Part shown: positions 61,668-64,000 of the stretch, in pieces
Position numbering within the stretch: position 1 is the stretch's first letter
Layout: every line of letters begins with the position of its first letter
Source: Micromonospora sp. WMMD882
Lineage (GTDB): Bacteria > Actinomycetota > Actinomycetes > Mycobacteriales > Micromonosporaceae
Length of the DNA: 64,000 nucleotides
Assembly: GCF_027497255.1 (NCBI RefSeq)
Contig: NZ_CP114903.1
Coordinates: forward strand, 5,952,001-6,016,000
Direction: 5' to 3'
Program-made: the position numbers and the translations under genes
The notes under the pieces: generated by a model
Seen by the model: the letters and a program-made list of their open reading frames with translations, nothing else
What the model was told of the DNA's origin: nothing
Databases searched by the model: none

Positions 61668-62902
61668 CGGGACGCCGTCCACCGGGTCCGGATCCATCTG
61701 ACCTCCCCGTCGCGTTCCTGCTCGTACTCGACCGGGCCGTCCCCCGACGCAGGGACGACCTCCTCAAGAGTGCCCCGGTCCGGAGTGACCAGACTGATCT
61801 CCACCGCGTCCGGGGTGGCCAGGACGGTCAACCGGGCCCGGTCGTCGGCCTGCGCCAGGGCCGCGGTGAGCGGGTCGACCAGCCGGCGACGCACCTCCAC
61901 CGGCAGCGGCGGCGGACCGCCCAGCGTGATCAGGTCCACCGCGACACCCCGCCGCTCGGCCAGGTCCGCGCCGGCCCGTAGCTCGTGCAACAGTGGGTCG
62001 GGCACGTCGTCGGACTCGGCGATCAGGCGGCGCAACCGGGCCGCGGCGAGCGCGCAACGCCGCTGCACCGCCGGGTCCGTCGGATCGGCGCGGCCGGCGG
62101 CCAGATCGGCGAGGACCGCGCCGGCCGCGGCGTCGACGAGCGCCAACCGGGCCAGCCGGTCCCGGTGGGCGTGCGCAGCGGCGAGCCGCTCGGCGGTCAC
62201 CGCCGCGCCGGCCGCGGCGGCGCGGGCCCGTTCGGCGGCCAGGGCGCGCAGGGTCGCCGCGCCGACGGCGAACGCGATCGGCAGCGCCGCCACCCCGTAC
62301 ACGTACATGGCGTAGCGGCTCAGGTCGGCGGCGTCCGCGCCCTGCCCGAGCACCGCGACCAGCGCGATCACCGCGCCCGCCGCGATCGTGGCGACCAGGT
62401 CCCGCAGCGGCCGTCCCCACAGGAACAGCACCGCGAACCAGCCGACCGTGCCCCACCCCCAGTTCGCCGAGTGGAACAGCAGCTCCGCGCCGCTGGCCGG
62501 GAAGACCACCGCGTCGACCAGCAGCAACCCCACCACCAGCGGCCACGCCGGCAGCGGCCCGCCACGCAGCAGCCGCCACCCGGCGAATCCGCCGGCCGCC
62601 GCCACCGCCAGCCAGCCGCCGCCGACCAGCCACGGCCACCGCAGCGCCGACCAGCTCAGCAGTACGGCAGGCAGGCTGATCAGCAGATGCCAGCCGTACG
62701 CGATCACCACCGCCGCGATCCGGGCCCCCCGGTCGGATGCGCTCACCACCGCGCCCGCGCCGCCCGCCGTCCCGCCCCGCGCGACAGCCGACGTGCTGCC
62801 CGGGGTCGTGCTGCCCGGGGTCGTGGTGGCAGCCGTCGTGCTGCCCGGGGTCGTGGTGGCAGCCGTCGCGCTGGCCGGCGGTCCGACCTGGTCAGCCGGC
62901 AT
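61664..62902 (-). CDS. Membrane histidine-kinase-like protein with degenerate catalytic core
   Basis: 412 residues. A Thr/Pro/Gly repeat tail at the N-terminus is followed by several helices (about 60-220, VVIAYGWHLLISLPAVLLS to LPIAFAVGAATLRALAAE). The C-terminal half is coiled-coil plus a domain with AAARLRRLIAESDDVPDPL and a shortened ATPase-like part (VEVRRRLVDPLTAALAQAD). The phosphoacceptor H box with its E/D neighbour and the ATPase N and G boxes are not visible. It lies between a bona fide kinase and a response regulator, so it may be a sensor or inhibitor subunit. ATG 62902 overlaps the kinase stop. Confidence 0.7.
   Translation of the reverse strand: MPADQVGPPASATAATTTPGSTTAATTTPGSTTPGSTSAVARGGTAGGAGAVVSASDRGARIAAVVIAYGWHLLISLPAVLLSWSALRWPWLVGGGWLAVAAAGGFAGWRLLRGGPLPAWPLVVGLLLVDAVVFPASGAELLFHSANWGWGTVGWFAVLFLWGRPLRDLVATIAAGAVIALVAVLGQGADAADLSRYAMYVYGVAALPIAFAVGAATLRALAAERARAAAAGAAVTAERLAAAHAHRDRLARLALVDAAAGAVLADLAAGRADPTDPAVQRRCALAAARLRRLIAESDDVPDPLLHELRAGADLAERRGVAVDLITLGGPPPLPVEVRRRLVDPLTAALAQADDRARLTVLATPDAVEISLVTPDRGTLEEVVPASGDGPVEYEQERDGEVRWIRTRWTASR
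62793..62867 (-). repeat. 15-base in-frame repeats in the kinase-like gene
   Basis: Five 15-base units at 62793-62807, 62808-62822, 62823-62837, 62838-62852 and 62853-62867. Units 1, 2 and 4 are identical (GTGCTGCCCGGGGTC), units 3 and 5 are identical (GTGGTGGCAGCCGTC). They encode the Thr/Pro/Gly and Ala/Thr pentapeptides at the N-terminus of the protein. Confidence 0.9.
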
Positions 62903-64000
62903 CCGGCCACTCCAGGATGATCCGGGCGCCCCGGCCGGGAGCGGAGTCCACGGTGGCCCGGCCACCGGCCGCCGCCATCCGGCCACCGATCGACTCACGC
63001 AGCCCGTACCGGTGGCCGGGGACCCGGGCCGGGTCGAAGCCCGGCCCGTCGTCGACCACCTCGACCACGACGGTCCCGGCGATCCCGGTCAGGCGCAGCC
63101 ACGCGGTCGCGCCCGGCGCGTGCCGTTGCACGTTCGCCAGCGCGGCGGCGGCGCTCTCGGCGATCGCCTCGGCCACCACCGCCGGCACCCGCACGCCTCC
63201 CGCCGGCCCGTCGGCTTCCGTCGGCCCGTCGGCCGCTGCCGATCCGCCTGCTTGCCGGTCCGCTGCCGTCGGGTCGTGGCGCACCGGGGGGCCGGCGGGC
63301 CGGCCGGTGGTCGTCGGCGGGTCCCCGGTCGTCTCGACGATCACCGGCAGGTCGGGGAAACGCGCGGCCACCTCGCGCAGACGCACGTCCAGCGGCGCCG
63401 GTCGACCGCCGGCCGGCGCGCCGGCCGCCGGGCTGACCGAGGGTGGCTCCGCCGACGCGCCGGCCGCGGAGAAGGCGAGCAGGTCACTCGCGGCCCGGTC
63501 CCGCAACGACGCCGAGCCGGAACGGACCGCGCCCAACCCCACCATGGTCAACGTGGACAGCGCCGTGTCGTGCAGGTCCCGGTTGTGTCGCCGCTCGGCC
63601 TCGCGGGCGGCCCGGGCGACCAGCGCGTCCCGGGCGACGCGCTGCCGTTCGGCGAAGGCCAGGTCCGCCCGCCGGCTGCTGCGCCGCAGCACGACGGCCA
63701 GCGCCGTCCCGGAGGCGGTCTGCACGACGAGGGTGGTCGCGTGCGCGACGGCCTCGGCGTCGTTGCCGGCCAGGTGCGCGCCGTACGCGTACGCGCCGGT
63801 GACCAGCAACCCGGCCGGCACCGCCCACCGTGGCCGCAGGGCGAGCTGGGCCACGATCACCGTCGTGCTGGCCAGGATCGCCACCCAACTCACCTCGCCG
63901 GGCAGCACCTCGGCGGCGACCAGCCGGGGAATCAGCAGACACGCGCCGACGGTCAGCGCGACGTCCACCGCGATCAGCGCGGGGGTGAGGCCGTGCCGGC
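62892..64000 (-). CDS. Sensor histidine kinase (NarL-type partner), 5' end outside window
   Basis: At least 369 residues; the frame stays open to the window edge, so the start lies outside. Hydrophobic segments (VALTVGACLLIPRLVAAEVL, VSWVAILASTTVIVAQLAL, WAVPAGLLVTGAYAYGA) precede a coiled coil and the DHp motif RRHNRDLHDTALSTLTMVG with phosphoacceptor His. The HATPase N box (ALANVQRHA) and G box (VVDDGPGFDP, GLRESIGGRM) are intact, as in NarX/DesK-type kinases. A Pro/Thr/Asp-rich insert lies between. First of the three signalling genes transcribed leftward. Confidence 0.88.
   Translation of the reverse strand, partial: RHGLTPALIAVDVALTVGACLLIPRLVAAEVLPGEVSWVAILASTTVIVAQLALRPRWAVPAGLLVTGAYAYGAHLAGNDAEAVAHATTLVVQTASGTALAVVLRRSSRRADLAFAERQRVARDALVARAAREAERRHNRDLHDTALSTLTMVGLGAVRSGSASLRDRAASDLLAFSAAGASAEPPSVSPAAGAPAGGRPAPLDVRLREVAARFPDLPVIVETTGDPPTTTGRPAGPPVRHDPTAADRQAGGSAAADGPTEADGPAGGVRVPAVVAEAIAESAAAALANVQRHAPGATAWLRLTGIAGTVVVEVVDDGPGFDPARVPGHRYGLRESIGGRMAAAGGRATVDSAPGRGARIILEWPDAG

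Overview
The window is very GC-rich chromosomal DNA with dense, short-spaced genes, GTG, TTG and apparently CTG starts, and strong G/C hairpin terminators. Gene content points to a filamentous actinomycete of the Micromonosporaceae, most likely Micromonospora or a close relative: a conservon (sensor kinase, roadblock, DUF742 and GTPase), F420/PPOX-type and GPGG small proteins, PP2C phosphatases, a CHAT-TPR protein and conserved actinobacterial DUF families. No rRNA, tRNA, CRISPR array, prophage or intact transposase was seen. This assignment is inference from gene content.

Layout. 0.3-4.1 kb: four-gene conservon signalling operon. 4.2-8.9 kb: lactonase-like beta-propeller protein, a membrane-anchored VWA protein and a polyprenyl-phosphate sugar transferase. 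8.9-14 kb: two PP2C (SpoIIE-type) phosphatases, a MarR regulator, and a B12-binding protein translationally coupled to the larger PAS/GAF/PP2C phosphatase. 14-18 kb: xylose utilisation (ROK repressor divergent from xylA-xylB) with a near-consensus promoter and operator. 18-26 kb: MFS transporter, then an alpha-glucoside import operon (binding protein, two permeases, LacI repressor, GH13 glucosidase). 26-32 kb: M23 peptidase, TspO, GPGG peptide, metallophosphoesterase, BON protein, nucleotidyltransferase, thymidylate kinase-like protein and two SDR proteins. 32-36 kb: MurR/RpiR regulator with murQ, an RpoD-family sigma factor and an NlpC/P60 hydrolase. 37-40 kb: small conserved actinobacterial proteins. 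40-43 kb: DAHP synthase, a PhoX-like Tat protein and a catalase-fold protein. 43.7-48.2 kb: M16 peptidase pair, asd and a PPOX flavoprotein. 48.2-52.8 kb: CHAT-TPR protease-like protein in an operon with a small protein and a DUF6338 membrane protein. 52.9-56 kb: CBS protein, SCP2 protein and a coupled glycogen-debranching-type glycosidase. 56-57.4 kb: two related palindromic repeats flanking a fused pair of truncated genes. 57.4-64 kb: acyltransferase, isochorismatase-like hydrolase, GlxA/AraC regulator, a protein of unknown function, and a response regulator with two kinase-like proteins, the last cut by the window edge.

The most notable observations are: (1) a 15-codon leader ORF with adjacent Tyr-Arg-Trp-Phe codons and three mutually exclusive 9-base pairing segments ahead of DAHP synthase, which looks like a ribosome-mediated aromatic amino acid attenuator on a leaderless transcript; (2) the DUF6338, small protein and CHAT-TPR operon, a candidate protease/membrane effector system; (3) a deletion scar that joins the N-terminally truncated halves of a ketopantoate reductase-like gene and a TetR gene head to head, bracketed by related palindromic repeats; and (4) a CarH-like B12 sensor fused by overlap to a PP2C phosphatase.
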